Shown piece by piece: positions 24,893-34,368 of a stretch of 64,000 nt of DNA. Numbering within the stretch: position 1 is the first letter of the stretch; each line of letters opens with the position of its first letter. The position numbers were made by a program, and so were the translations under genes. This stretch comes from Streptomyces sp. DH41. GTDB lineage: Bacteria; Actinomycetota; Actinomycetes; Streptomycetales; Streptomycetaceae. The notes beneath the pieces were generated by a model, which was given only the letters and a program-made list of their open reading frames with translations, was not told where the DNA came from and did no database searches. The stretch is from positions 62,001 through 126,000 of the forward strand of contig NZ_JARVKY010000022.1 in the NCBI RefSeq assembly GCF_029813785.1. The letters are read 5' to 3'.

Positions 24893-26396
24893 GGTCGGTG
24901 TTGGACGTGGACCGGTGCAGGCTGCGCAGGCCGTCCAGGGTGTTGCGCCACTGGCCGGTCGCCGCCATGTGCGACACCAGCGGCCTGATCATGGAGCGGC
25001 GCATGAAGAAGGACCGGTACGCCCGCTGGGCACGCTCCTGCGCGTCCGGCACCAGGTACCCGATCCGCGCGTCGAACTCGCCCCGCACGAAGCGGTCCCA
25101 GTAGTCGGACGGAATCTGGCCGGCGGCCACGGACTCCGTGTGCAGGGGGGTGCCGGGCAGCGGCGTCGCGGTGTAGAAACTGGCGTAGTCCAGCGGGAGC
25201 CGGCAGGCGAGGTCGACGGTCCTGCCGAACTGCTCCCGGGTCTCGTCGAGCCAGCCGACGATGAAGTACCCGAAGCCCTTGATACCGGCCTTGTGGGCGG
25301 AGGTGACGGCCTTCTCGATCTTCTGGATGTCGCTCTCCTTGCGCATCCGCTCGAGAATCTCGGAGTCGCCGTGCTCGATGCCGAAGCGCAGACGCACGCA
25401 CCCGGCTCCGGCCATCGCCTCCAGCAGCGGCTCGGGCACCAGGTCGACGCGGGTGGGTGCCTCCCAGCGGACCTTGAGGCCCTTCTCGTTGATGAGCGCG
25501 CAGATCTCCCGCACCCGGCCGCGGTGCAGGGTGAACACGTCGTCGTAGAACATGATCTCCTTCACCCCCCACCGTTCCTTGAGCTCCGTCATCTCTCCGA
25601 CGACGTCCTCGGGACTGCGGTACATGGACTTCTTGTCCACGGCCTGCTTGAAACAGAAGCTGCACTTGAACGGGCAGCCACGGCTGGAGATCATCGTCGC
25701 GAACGGCCGCGGAGCCATGATCGAGTAGTAGCGGTCCATCGGGAGCCCGGAGCGCTCGGGCCAGCCGACCTCCTCCAGGTTCACCATCGGCGCGGCACCA
25801 CCGTCGTGCTTACGGGTCACCAGCCCGCGGATGCCCTCGGGGTCCTCGCCCCTTTCCATCGCCTCCGCCAGTTCCGGCATGATCGTGATGCCTTCGCCGA
25901 CGCCGATGTAGTCGATGGACTCGTGGACCAGGTTCTCGTGCGCGTACACCTCCGTGTGCGGCCCGCCCAGGATCACCTTCGCCCCGGTGCTGCTGGCCGC
26001 CTCGCACGCCTCGATGGCGCCGGGCAGACCGGGCGTCGTGGTGCTCACCCCGACCAGGTCCGGCTCGAAGTCCGCGAGCAGCTTGCGCAGCCCCTCGCTG
26101 TCGAGCCCCAGGGCGGGGGTGTCGACCTGGATGACGTCGTGGAACCCGGCCGACTTCAGCGCGGTGTGGATGTAGCCCAGCCCGAGGTGCGGCAGCACAC
26201 CGGCCCGCTTCTGGACCCGAGCTATCTGACGGGTGTTCAGGCACAGGTCGTGATGGCGTACGAGGGCGATCCGCAGCCTGCGCTTGCGCCAGAGCGGTAT
26301 TCCCGAACGGGCCGGGGTCGCGGCCGTGGTCGAGCAGCCGCCCGAAGCCGCCCCCGCGGCGGGACCTGTGCTGATCACGGGCAATGTCTTCCGCAT
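24882..26396 (-). CDS. moeK5: B12-dependent radical SAM C-methyltransferase (MoeK5)
   Basis: A 504-residue class-B radical SAM protein. The N-terminal cobalamin-binding domain is at about residues 75-200 (FEPDLVGVSTTTPGLPGAIE, AKVILGGPHTEVYAHENL). The radical SAM domain starts near residue 235 with the cluster motif SSRGCPFKCSFCFKQ (CxxxCxxC) and carries GEMTEL, FYDDVFTL and LRFGIEHGDSEIL. Known: MoeK5 installs the axial C-4 methyl of unit F in moenomycin, converting the galacturonamide to moenuronamide. It overlaps the next transferase by 11 bases. A 123-bp gap separates it from moeH5 upstream. The symbol is supported by domain pair and position. Confidence 0.9.
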   Translation of the reverse strand: MRKTLPVISTGPAAGAASGGCSTTAATPARSGIPLWRKRRLRIALVRHHDLCLNTRQIARVQKRAGVLPHLGLGYIHTALKSAGFHDVIQVDTPALGLDSEGLRKLLADFEPDLVGVSTTTPGLPGAIEACEAASSTGAKVILGGPHTEVYAHENLVHESIDYIGVGEGITIMPELAEAMERGEDPEGIRGLVTRKHDGGAAPMVNLEEVGWPERSGLPMDRYYSIMAPRPFATMISSRGCPFKCSFCFKQAVDKKSMYRSPEDVVGEMTELKERWGVKEIMFYDDVFTLHRGRVREICALINEKGLKVRWEAPTRVDLVPEPLLEAMAGAGCVRLRFGIEHGDSEILERMRKESDIQKIEKAVTSAHKAGIKGFGYFIVGWLDETREQFGRTVDLACRLPLDYASFYTATPLPGTPLHTESVAAGQIPSDYWDRFVRGEFDARIGYLVPDAQERAQRAYRSFFMRRSMIRPLVSHMAATGQWRNTLDGLRSLHRSTSNTDRDF

Positions 26397-26519
26397 ACGG
26401 TGCGCTCCTTCTGGGCCCTGCGGCTGATGTCTGGTGCGGTGTGCGGGAGTAACGGGTCTGCGGGAGTGCCGGGTTCGTGTTCGTGGGGGACGGCGAGCGG
26501 GTCCGCGGGGGTCCGGCCG

Positions 26520-28061
26520 CTAGGGGCGGTGGCCGGTCCGCCGGGTCGCGAGGCCCTCCAGTTGCAGCAGGTAGAGCGCCAGGGGCTGGAGCCGGCTGAC
26601 GCGCTGCGGTGCCCCGGGACCGCGGCCGGCGGCCAGCAGCCGTTGCAGGACGCGGTCGGGGCTGCGCCACCACTCCCGTTCCACGGTCACCGAGTGCGCG
26701 AGGAAACGCAGGAGGTACGCCAGCCGGTGCGCGACCAGCACGGCCCCGTGCCGCTGCGGCACCGACGAGGCGAATCCCAGGTCCGTGTACTCGGGGAAGG
26801 CCTGGTGCAGTGCCCGGTCGTGCAACGTCCCGTCGATCAGGAAACGGCGCGGCACCGAGGCGAGGTGGTCGAAGAGGGCGTGGTCGAGATAGGGGGTGTG
26901 CGTCAGGAGCCGTTCGTCGCCCAGGGCGAACGGAGCCGCGGAGATGGAGCGCCGGGTCCGGTTCCAGAAGAAGAAGGAGCTGAGCGGGCAGGCGCTGCCC
27001 GCGTGCCGGGCCAGCTCGGTGACCAGCCGCCGCCGGGCCACCTGCCTGCTCCACAGGACGCTCGTGCGCGGACCCAGCAGATGCTCCAGGTGCGGGCCGG
27101 TCCGTCCCGCGTCCAGCAGCCGGTCCGCCAGGCCGGGCAGGTCGGCGGGGTCGTAGGGATGGGCCCGGATGAAGGCGACGCTCGGGTTCTGGGCCAGTTC
27201 CCCGCCGCCCAGACCGTCGTAGGAGACGCGGCCGTGGCGGCGCAGATGGGCCAGGAGCGGCTGCGTCCACGCGCCGTCCAGGGTCGTCATGCCCTGCGCC
27301 GGCAGCGCGCGCAGCTCCGCGCGGAACTGCGCGCGCGGTCGCGGCACCACCGTGTGCGGCAGGCCGAGCCGGTCCGCGAGAACGGCCGCGACACGTGCGT
27401 CGGCCCCCGGGTCGGGAGGGAACTTCGAGCCGCTGACGCACCGCCGTGGCGGTGCCCCCTGGCGGCACAGTTCGAGCAGGATGTGGCGTGAGTCCCGGCC
27501 GCCGCTGAGCGGGAGGTCGTACGGCTCACCGGGCAGCCGGCGGGCCACCGAGGCGCGGAACAGGTCGACGAAGCCGTCGACCGCCTGCTGCTCGGTCATG
27601 GCGGCCGGCCCGGGCCGCGGCGGCTCGCCGGACTCCAGCCGGATCCCGCCGGTGTCCCAGGTGAGCGTGGCCGCCGGCGGCAGCGCGCGGACCCCGGCGA
27701 AGGCGGTGTCCTCGGCGAGGAAGAAACCCAGCCGGAGGAAGACCGCGAGCGCGTCGTGGTCCAGTTCGGCGGGCCCGTCCGCGGGCAGCAGCGCCGACGG
27801 GTCGGGGGAGAGCGCGAGCGAGGCGCCGTCGGCCCGGTGGAAGAGGGGGTGGATGCCGTAGCGGTCGTTGCGGGCCACCAGGTGTTCGCCGTCCCAGCGC
27901 CACCCGGCGAAGACGCCCTCGGCCGGCGGGCCCGGGTCCAGGTGGTCACCGGTGAGGGGGTGTCCGAGGCGCACCTCCTTGTCGCCCTCCGCGCGCACCC
28001 CGCCGGCTCCCGCGACCAGGAGAAGGCGCGGGGCGGGCACGGCAGGGCGCCGGACGGTCAC
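26520..28061 (-). CDS. moeH5: Asparagine-synthase-like amidotransferase (MoeH5)
   Basis: A 513-residue protein. Residues 1-165 retain the back half of a glutaminase (Ntn) fold (ARNDRYGIHPLFHRADG, LRLGFFLAEDTAF), but the protein begins VTVRRPAVPAPR and has no N-terminal catalytic Cys, so it cannot hydrolyse glutamine in the usual way. From about residue 200 the AsnB synthetase domain is present, with PP-loop LPLSGGRDSRHILLEL and VSYDGLGGGELAQN. Known: MoeH5 acts on the carboxyl of unit B in moenomycin, where either an amide or the C5N ring is attached. Inferred: it adenylates the carboxyl and uses a free amine or ammonia. GTGA overlap with moeGT1. Confidence 0.85.
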   Translation of the reverse strand: MTVRRPAVPAPRLLLVAGAGGVRAEGDKEVRLGHPLTGDHLDPGPPAEGVFAGWRWDGEHLVARNDRYGIHPLFHRADGASLALSPDPSALLPADGPAELDHDALAVFLRLGFFLAEDTAFAGVRALPPAATLTWDTGGIRLESGEPPRPGPAAMTEQQAVDGFVDLFRASVARRLPGEPYDLPLSGGRDSRHILLELCRQGAPPRRCVSGSKFPPDPGADARVAAVLADRLGLPHTVVPRPRAQFRAELRALPAQGMTTLDGAWTQPLLAHLRRHGRVSYDGLGGGELAQNPSVAFIRAHPYDPADLPGLADRLLDAGRTGPHLEHLLGPRTSVLWSRQVARRRLVTELARHAGSACPLSSFFFWNRTRRSISAAPFALGDERLLTHTPYLDHALFDHLASVPRRFLIDGTLHDRALHQAFPEYTDLGFASSVPQRHGAVLVAHRLAYLLRFLAHSVTVEREWWRSPDRVLQRLLAAGRGPGAPQRVSRLQPLALYLLQLEGLATRRTGHRP

Positions 28062-29266
28062 CGGACCTCCAGCAGGGACCGGACGGCGGCTCCGATCCGG
28101 TCCGTCACCGCGTCCTGGTCCAGCACGGAGTCGGCGAAGGAGACGGCGGCCTTCTTGTGGCCCTCGATCACCGACGGACGGGACAGCCAGTCGTCCGCCG
28201 TGTCGAAGAGCTCCTCGGGCGTGGCGCAGGCGCGGCCCAGTCCCTCCTCGTCGATGAGTCCCGGCACCCACCGCTCCATGGGCAGCCCCGACTCCAGCAT
28301 CAGGACCGGTATGCCGAAGTAGGCGGCCTCCAGAGTGGTGTTGGGCCCGGCCTTCGAGATGAGGAGCCCGTACCTGGACCGGGAGGCACGCCGGATGTAG
28401 TCGAAGTACTCGGTCTGGCTGAGCACACTGTGGAACCGCCAGTGGGGCAGTCCGGCCGCCGCCGTGCGACGGGCGAGCTCCGGATCGCCGTAACCGACGA
28501 AGACGAGGTCGATGCCGGGGTGCCGGTCGGCGAGCCGCCGCACCAGTTCGGGGTACGTCTCCCCGCCGCGGTTGGAGAAGATGATCACCCGGGGCCGGTC
28601 CGGGCCCGGTCGGTCGCCCCAGGGACCCGCGTCGGAGGCCGCCGACTCGCTGGTCATGAAGTCCCGCAGGTCGTGCTGCGCGACGAGCGGACCCACCACC
28701 CGTACGCGCTCCGGGTCTCCGCCGACCGTGGCCAGCAGGTGCTCCTTCGCCCGGGGGAAGCCGACGAGCGTCAGGTCCGGGTACCGGCTGCGGTGCAGCG
28801 GCAGGTGCAGCAGCCCGGGGTTGGTCACGTGGCTGACCACCCGGGTGGACGTCCCGGCGAGCCGGACGGCGGCCACGCACAGCCTCGCCACGAACCCCTT
28901 CGTGCCCACCACCACGTCCGGAGCGGTCTCGCGCAGATGCCGGGTGAGGGGCTCCAGGTCCGCCTGCTGGGCGGGAGTCGGACCGGCCTCGAACCCTTCC
29001 GGGAAGCGCGCCTGGAGGCGGTCCATGAGCGCCATGTACCGCTGGTTGCGGACGACCGCGTCGGGGCTCTCCAGCGAGATGGTCCGGATCTCCGCCCCGG
29101 CCTCACCGATCCACGGGAGGATCGGCTCCACCTCCAGCAGGGTGACCTCCGCGTCGACCACGCTCCGAAGGGCACGGGAGAAGCGCGTCGCGGCGAGGTA
29201 GTTGCCGAACTCGCCCCAGGTCCGCGGGGAGAGCACGTGAACGAGCGGTCGGGTGGGAGCAGCCAT
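28058..29266 (-). CDS. moeGT1: First glycosyltransferase of the pathway (MoeGT1)
   Basis: A 402-residue GT-B-fold transferase related to MurG/GT28. The N-terminal acceptor half has VHVLSPRTWGEFGNYLAATR, and the C-terminal donor half has VIIFSNRGGETYPELV and LISKAGPNTTLEAAYFGIPVL, the nucleotide-sugar site. Known: MoeGT1 adds the first uronic acid (galacturonate) to farnesyl-phosphoglycerate. It is the only GT-B enzyme in the cluster and sits between moeF5 and moeH5, as in S. ghanaensis, which makes this assignment firmer than for the other transferases. Start 29266; GTGA overlap into moeH5; seven bases after moeF5. Confidence 0.87.
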   Translation of the reverse strand: MAAPTRPLVHVLSPRTWGEFGNYLAATRFSRALRSVVDAEVTLLEVEPILPWIGEAGAEIRTISLESPDAVVRNQRYMALMDRLQARFPEGFEAGPTPAQQADLEPLTRHLRETAPDVVVGTKGFVARLCVAAVRLAGTSTRVVSHVTNPGLLHLPLHRSRYPDLTLVGFPRAKEHLLATVGGDPERVRVVGPLVAQHDLRDFMTSESAASDAGPWGDRPGPDRPRVIIFSNRGGETYPELVRRLADRHPGIDLVFVGYGDPELARRTAAAGLPHWRFHSVLSQTEYFDYIRRASRSRYGLLISKAGPNTTLEAAYFGIPVLMLESGLPMERWVPGLIDEEGLGRACATPEELFDTADDWLSRPSVIEGHKKAAVSFADSVLDQDAVTDRIGAAVRSLLEVR

Positions 29267-29273
29267 GGTTCTC

Positions 29274-31247
29274 CTAGGAGAGGGCCGGGTACGCGGGGGA
29301 CTCGGAGGCGCGGGGCCGGGCCGTCAGGTTCTCGGACCACAGCTGGTAGACCAGGAGGGCCCACAGCTTGCGGGAGGTGTCCCGCCGGCCGCCGAGGTGG
29401 TCGTCGATCAGCAGGCGTACCGCACCGGTGTCGAACAGGCCGCCGCGGCGCAGCGACGCCGTGGAGAGGGTGTCCAGGAGAAGGGGCCGCAGCTCGCCGC
29501 GGAGCAGAGCCGCCATGGGCGCGCGGAAGCCCAGCTTGGTCCGCCGGACGACGGCGGGGGGAAGCCAGTCGGCGGCGATCCGCCGCAGCAGGTACTTGCC
29601 GGTGAACCGGTGCAGTTTCAGGGCGGTGGGCAGGGAGTTGCCGTACTCGACCAGGTCCAGGTCGAGGAAGGGGGACCGCAGTTCGAGGGCGCTGCGCATG
29701 CCGCCCCGGTCCGTCTTGGTGAGGATCACGTCCCGCAGGAAGTGGGTCGTCACGGCGAGCTGACTGAGCTGGACCCCGGAGAGGCCGTGCTGGTCCCGCA
29801 GCAGCCGCGACACTTCGGCGAACGGGTCGTGCCCGGTCAACTCGGCCCCGGCCTCGGCCGTGAGCACCCCCGGCAGTTCACCCGGGGCGAAGGGTGCCGT
29901 CGACAGGTAGAAGCGGTGCTCCGGCGAGGCGCGCAGCCCCTTGGCCAGCAGGCCGAGGGACGCCGCCATGGGCAGGTTGCCGGAACGGGCCGGCAGCCGG
30001 CGCGCCAGCAGCCGCACGAGAGCCTCCAGCCGGGGGGCCGGCAGGACGCGCAGCAGCAACTCGATCGCGCGCTCGGCCTGGAAGTACCGGTAGCCCAGCA
30101 GCAGTTCGTCCGCGCCGTCCCCGGTGAGGGCGCCCCGCACGTGCTCGCGGGCCGCCCGGCAGACCAGGCGCGTGGGCAGCAGGGAGGGGTCGGCCAGCGG
30201 CTCGTCGGCGTGGGCCAGTTCGGACTCCACGACACCCGCCAGGTCGGGGCCGCCGATCCGCACCACGTGGTGCTCGGTGCCGAGATGGCGTGCCACCGCC
30301 AGGGCGTGGTCGCTCTCGTCGAAGTCCGGGTCCTCGAACGCCGCGCTGAAGGTGGGCACCGGCTGCCCCGGCCGCAGCTGCTGCGCCACCGCGGCGACCG
30401 CGCTGGAGTCCAGGCCGCCGCTGAGCAGGACGCCGAGGCGGCGGTCGGTGCTGGTGACCCGGCGGGCGACCGCGGCACGGAACAGCTCCTCGAACCGCCG
30501 CGCCGCCTCCCGCCGTCCGGGGCCCCGGCGCGGTCCGGTGCCGGGGGCCAGGCGGAGGCCGGTGCCGGGGGTCAGGCGGGGCCGCCAGAACTCGGTTTCG
30601 CGCACGTGCCCGCGCTGGTGGACGACGAAGCTTCCCGGGCGCACCTTGCGCACCCCCGACACGGCCGAGGCGGGGGCGCAGAACGCCTGGAACACCAGGT
30701 AGTCGGCGAGCGCCCGCACGTCCGGGGCGCGCGGCGCGGCGGGGTGCCGCAGCAGGGCGGTGAGTTCGGACGCGAAGGCGATGCCGTCCGGCACGCGGGT
30801 GTAGTAGAGGGGCTTCTTGCCCATCGGGTCGCGGGCCAGCACGGTGGTGCCGGTGCGGGCGTCGTGCAGCGCGAAGGCGAACATGCCCCGCAGCCGGTCG
30901 AGCATCCGCGTGCCCCACAACTCGTACAGCTCCACCAGGACTTCGGTGTCGCTGCCGGTGCGCGGCGCGACACCGGCGGCCCGGAGCTCGGCACGCAGTT
31001 CGGCGTGGTTGTAGATCTCGCCGTTGAACACCAGGGCGGTGGCTCCCGACGCGGAGACGAACGGCTGCGTGCCGTGTTCCGGGTCGGTGAAGGTCAGGGC
31101 GCAGTGCGCGAGGGTGAGCCCCCGGTGGTGGAGCCGGTCCGAGCCGTCGGGGCCGCGGTGCGCCACGGCGGCGAGCATGTGCTCGGCCGTGGCCCGCGTG
31201 TCCTCCCGCCCGACGCCGGCGTCGGTGAATCCGACGAATCCGCACAT
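29274..31247 (-). CDS. moeF5: Glutamine-dependent amidotransferase (MoeF5)
   Basis: A 657-residue AsnB-type enzyme with both domains intact. The mature N-terminus is MCGFVGFTDAG, so Cys2 is present as glutaminase nucleophile, followed by VAHRGPDGSD, LVFNGEIYNHAELR and TGSDTEVLVELY. The synthetase half has the PP-loop LGVLLSGGLDSSAVAA, LTGDGADELLLGYR and TKTDRGGMRSALELRSPFLD. Known: MoeF5 converts the unit F uronate to a uronamide using glutamine. The start is fixed by Cys2. A linker of Gly/Arg/Pro-rich near-repeats (TPGTGLRLAPGTGPRRGPG, around residues 225-245) joins the domains. Five bases separate it from moeE5. Confidence 0.9.
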   Translation of the reverse strand: MCGFVGFTDAGVGREDTRATAEHMLAAVAHRGPDGSDRLHHRGLTLAHCALTFTDPEHGTQPFVSASGATALVFNGEIYNHAELRAELRAAGVAPRTGSDTEVLVELYELWGTRMLDRLRGMFAFALHDARTGTTVLARDPMGKKPLYYTRVPDGIAFASELTALLRHPAAPRAPDVRALADYLVFQAFCAPASAVSGVRKVRPGSFVVHQRGHVRETEFWRPRLTPGTGLRLAPGTGPRRGPGRREAARRFEELFRAAVARRVTSTDRRLGVLLSGGLDSSAVAAVAQQLRPGQPVPTFSAAFEDPDFDESDHALAVARHLGTEHHVVRIGGPDLAGVVESELAHADEPLADPSLLPTRLVCRAAREHVRGALTGDGADELLLGYRYFQAERAIELLLRVLPAPRLEALVRLLARRLPARSGNLPMAASLGLLAKGLRASPEHRFYLSTAPFAPGELPGVLTAEAGAELTGHDPFAEVSRLLRDQHGLSGVQLSQLAVTTHFLRDVILTKTDRGGMRSALELRSPFLDLDLVEYGNSLPTALKLHRFTGKYLLRRIAADWLPPAVVRRTKLGFRAPMAALLRGELRPLLLDTLSTASLRRGGLFDTGAVRLLIDDHLGGRRDTSRKLWALLVYQLWSENLTARPRASESPAYPALS

Positions 31248-31252
31248 GCCGG

Positions 31253-32275
31253 CTACAGCCGCGGCGTGGACGCCGTGGGACCACCGGCCGGGACGGTGTC
31301 CTGCGGGTCGCGGTCCAGCGACCGCCGGGTCGACTCGATCTGGGTGGCGAGGCCCTCCCGCAGTCCGGTCCGGGCCGTGAAGCCCAGGACGCCGGCCGCC
31401 CGCCGTACGTCCGCGGTGGTCGAGCGGACATCGCCGATGCGGGCCGGACCGTAGGAGGTGCTTGGGCGCGAACCGGTCAACTCGGCCGTCAGGGACACCA
31501 CTTCGTTGACCGAGACGGCGCCTCCCGTGCCGATGTTCAGGACCGCGCTGCCCCGGTCCCGGACCGATGCGGCCAGCACCAGCGCTCGCACCACGTCGGA
31601 CACATGGGTGAAGTCGCGGATCTGGGTCCCGTCGCCGTAGATCTCGACGGGTTCGTTCCGCAGCGTCGACCGGATCAGGCGGGAGATGAACATGTCCGGG
31701 CGCTGACCGGGACCGTAGACGGTGAAGAACCTCAGGGCGCCGACCGAGAGCTTGGCGTCGCCGCGCGCGGCGAAGGCCAGGGCCAGTCGCTCCGCCGCGA
31801 GTTTGGTGACCCCGTAGGGGGAGAGCGGACGGGGCAGGTCGTCCTCGCTCATCATGCCGTCGGCGCCGCCGTACACGCTGGAGGACGAGGCGACCACCAC
31901 GCGTTCCACGCCGGCCTGGACGCAGGCCTCCAGCAGGCGCTGGGTCGCCAGTACGTTGCACTGGAGATACTCGGGGAATTGGGTCCACGACGGGCGGACC
32001 CCGGGTAATGCCGCCAGGTGGAACACCACCGAGGTGTTTTTCAGGCAGTCCGCCAGATTCAAGGTGTTCAGGTCGCCGCGTATCGTCCGGAGCGATCCGG
32101 GAAGGGCCGCCGACTGGCTCCGCAGGTCGTCCGGAATTGGCCTGCGGTCCAACGCCACAACGTTTCTGCGGGAACTCCTCAATTCCGTCACGAGATGCGA
32201 TCCGATGAAACCGGCCGCACCGGTCACCAGAACGTTGTCGTCCGTTGAGTCCGTTTCGCGTATGTCGCTCGACAC
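31253..32275 (-). CDS. moeE5: UDP-glucuronate 4-epimerase-type enzyme (MoeE5)
   Basis: A 340-residue extended short-chain dehydrogenase/epimerase. It has NVLVTGAAGFIGSHLV for NAD binding, VFHLAALPGVRPSW, VVASSSSVYGGADG and SPYGVTKLAAERLA (Tyr-x-x-x-Lys), and RFFTVYGPGQRPDMFI. PGVR followed by SW is typical of UDP-glucuronate 4-epimerases. Known: MoeE5 supplies UDP-galacturonate for the first and last sugars. The GTG at 32275 follows AGGGGGA. The Leu in HLAALPG is encoded by TTA (complement 32006-32008), so translation should need the bldA tRNA, as also reported for moeE5 of S. ghanaensis. First gene of the seven-gene leftward operon. Confidence 0.9.
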   Translation of the reverse strand: MSSDIRETDSTDDNVLVTGAAGFIGSHLVTELRSSRRNVVALDRRPIPDDLRSQSAALPGSLRTIRGDLNTLNLADCLKNTSVVFHLAALPGVRPSWTQFPEYLQCNVLATQRLLEACVQAGVERVVVASSSSVYGGADGMMSEDDLPRPLSPYGVTKLAAERLALAFAARGDAKLSVGALRFFTVYGPGQRPDMFISRLIRSTLRNEPVEIYGDGTQIRDFTHVSDVVRALVLAASVRDRGSAVLNIGTGGAVSVNEVVSLTAELTGSRPSTSYGPARIGDVRSTTADVRRAAGVLGFTARTGLREGLATQIESTRRSLDRDPQDTVPAGGPTASTPRL

Positions 32276-32631
32276 GAATCCCCCTTGTTCGCTCACATGT
32301 GGCTGGTCAAGGCGGTGCTTGGGCGGTGCATTCAGTGCACGTACGCGCGCGTCTGCCTCTGGATCGGCCGGGCCGACTCGCGCGGCCGCCGGACGCCCCG
32401 TGGCACTGCGCGGCGGTGAAGAGTGCGGCTGACCAGGCCTTTGGCGTCGAGAAACGCATGTCCGGACCAAGAGACGTGGGGAGTCTAACAGTACGCGGCA
32501 ATCACGAGCAATAGCATGCTTCACCCTCTGTCCGAAGCGGTGTCCGCAATCGGCAAAACCGCGTCATTCACAAGAAGGCGGACGGACTTTATGCTGGCCG
32601 TTCGCCGCCGGGCGAATGGGGGAGGGACACG
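32276..32631. promoter_or_regulatory. Divergent promoter region between moeE5 and moeD5
   Basis: 356 bp separating the two largest moe operons (moeE5 to moeM5 leftward, moeD5-moeJ5 rightward). The stretch around 32480-32600 is A+T-richer than its surroundings. GGGGGAGGG at 32619-32627 is the moeD5 ribosome-binding site. I could not define promoters or a regulator site reliably. Confidence 0.5.
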
Positions 32632-34368
32632 TTGGCAGGCAGTCCGTTACGGCACCTTTCCATGCTTGTCCGCTACCTGCGCGGCGAACGGACCGCCATG
32701 ACGCTGCTCGCTCTGCTGGTCCCCACCGGGATAGGCCTCCAGCTGGTGGCGCCCTACCTGCTGCGCGGGTTCATCGACGGGACACTCTCGGGTGACTCCC
32801 GCGGCACCCTGACGGACCTCGCCGCCTGGGCCCTGGCCGCCGCGGTGGGCGTGCTCGTGGTCACCACGGGCACCGAGGCGCTGTCCTCACGGGTCGCCTG
32901 GCGCAGCACCGACCGACTCCGCGCACACCTGGTCGAGCACTGCCTGAGCCGGCCACCGGACTTCTACCGCGAACACCCGCCCGGTGAACTCGTCGAGCGG
33001 ATGGACGGCGACGTCACCCGGCTCGCCGCGGTGATGTCGGCGCTGCTCCTGGAACTGCTGGCACAGGCGCTGCTCGTCGTCGGCATCCTCGTCGCCCTCT
33101 TCCGGCTGGAGTGGCGGCTCGCCCTGCTCTTCGCCCCGTTCGCGGCCGGCACCCTGCTGCTGCTGCGGACCCTGGTGGGCCGTGCCATGCCCTTCGTCAC
33201 CGCACGGCAACGGGTCGCGGCGGACCTCCAGGGATTCCTCGAGGAGCGCCTCGCGGCGGCGGAGGACCTCCGCGCCAACGGGGCCTCGCGGTACATCCTG
33301 CGGGAACTCGGCGACCGCCAGGAGGACTTGTACGACAAGGCCCGTGAGGCCGCCCGCGCCTCGGTCCGCTGGCCCGCCACCGTGCAGGGGCTGTCCGCCG
33401 TCAGCGTCGTCCTGGCGCTGGCGGTCAGCGCCTGGCTGCACTCCCGCGGGCAGCTCTCCACCGGGACGGCCTTCGCCTCCCTGTCCTACGCGATGCTGCT
33501 GCGCCGCCCCCTGCTCGCGGTCACCACCCGTTTCCGCGACCTGGAGGACGCGGCCGCGAGCGTGCAGCGGCTGAGGGACCTCCTGGGCCACGAGGAGCCG
33601 CCCCGCACGGGCGCCGGGGCCCTGCCCGCCGGACGGCCGGGAGTCCGCTTCGACCGGGTCGCCTTCTCCTACGAGCCAGGCGAACCGGTGCTGCGGGACG
33701 TCTCCTTCTCCCTGCGCCCCGGCGAACGCCTCGGCGTCGTGGGACGCACCGGCAGCGGCAAGTCCACCGTCGTCCGGCTGTTGTTCGGGCTCCACCGGCC
33801 CGTGACGGGCACGGTGTCCGCCGGCGGCCTGGACGTGACGGAGCTCGACCCCCGGGCGCTGCGCAGCCGGGTCGCGCTGGTCACGCAGGAGGTACACGTC
33901 TTCCATGCCGCGCTGCGGGACAACCTCACCTTCTTCGACCGCGCGGTTGCGGACGACCGGCTGCGCGCCGCGCTGGACGACGCCGGACTCGGCCCCTGGC
34001 TGCGCACTCTGCCCGACGGCCTGGACACCCTGCTCGGCGCCGGCGCCCGGGGCATGTCCGCGGGCGAGGAACAGCAGCTCGCGCTGGCCAGGGTGTTCCT
34101 GCGCGATCCTGGACTGGTCCTGATGGACGAGCCGACGGCCCGGCTGGATCCGTACAGCGAACGGCTTCTGGTGCCCGCGCTGGAGCGGCTGCTCGACGGC
34201 AGGACCGCGGTCGTGGTCGAGCACCGCCCGCACCTGCTCCGGAACGCCGACCGGATCCTGGTGCTGGAGGACGGGAAGGTCGCCGAGGAGGGCGAGCGGA
34301 CCACCCTCGCCGCCGACCCTTCGTCGCACTTCTACGAACTCCTCCGCACGGCGGGGGCCGCCCGGTGA
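32632..34368 (+). CDS. moeD5: ABC exporter half-transporter (MoeD5-type)
   Basis: A 578-residue fused permease-ATPase. The six-helix membrane domain spans about residues 20-310. The ATPase has Walker A VVGRTGSGKSTVV, a deviant signature MSAGEEQQLALARVF in place of LSGGQ, and Walker B VLMDEPTARLD with the catalytic Glu. I start it at TTG 32632 because GGGGGAGGG lies six bases upstream; this puts a TTA codon at position 6 (32647-32649). The ATG at 32662 has no ribosome-binding site. GTGA overlap with moeJ5. The two should form a heterodimer that moves a moenomycin-type lipid across the membrane (inference). Confidence 0.85.
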   Translation: MAGSPLRHLSMLVRYLRGERTAMTLLALLVPTGIGLQLVAPYLLRGFIDGTLSGDSRGTLTDLAAWALAAAVGVLVVTTGTEALSSRVAWRSTDRLRAHLVEHCLSRPPDFYREHPPGELVERMDGDVTRLAAVMSALLLELLAQALLVVGILVALFRLEWRLALLFAPFAAGTLLLLRTLVGRAMPFVTARQRVAADLQGFLEERLAAAEDLRANGASRYILRELGDRQEDLYDKAREAARASVRWPATVQGLSAVSVVLALAVSAWLHSRGQLSTGTAFASLSYAMLLRRPLLAVTTRFRDLEDAAASVQRLRDLLGHEEPPRTGAGALPAGRPGVRFDRVAFSYEPGEPVLRDVSFSLRPGERLGVVGRTGSGKSTVVRLLFGLHRPVTGTVSAGGLDVTELDPRALRSRVALVTQEVHVFHAALRDNLTFFDRAVADDRLRAALDDAGLGPWLRTLPDGLDTLLGAGARGMSAGEEQQLALARVFLRDPGLVLMDEPTARLDPYSERLLVPALERLLDGRTAVVVEHRPHLLRNADRILVLEDGKVAEEGERTTLAADPSSHFYELLRTAGAAR

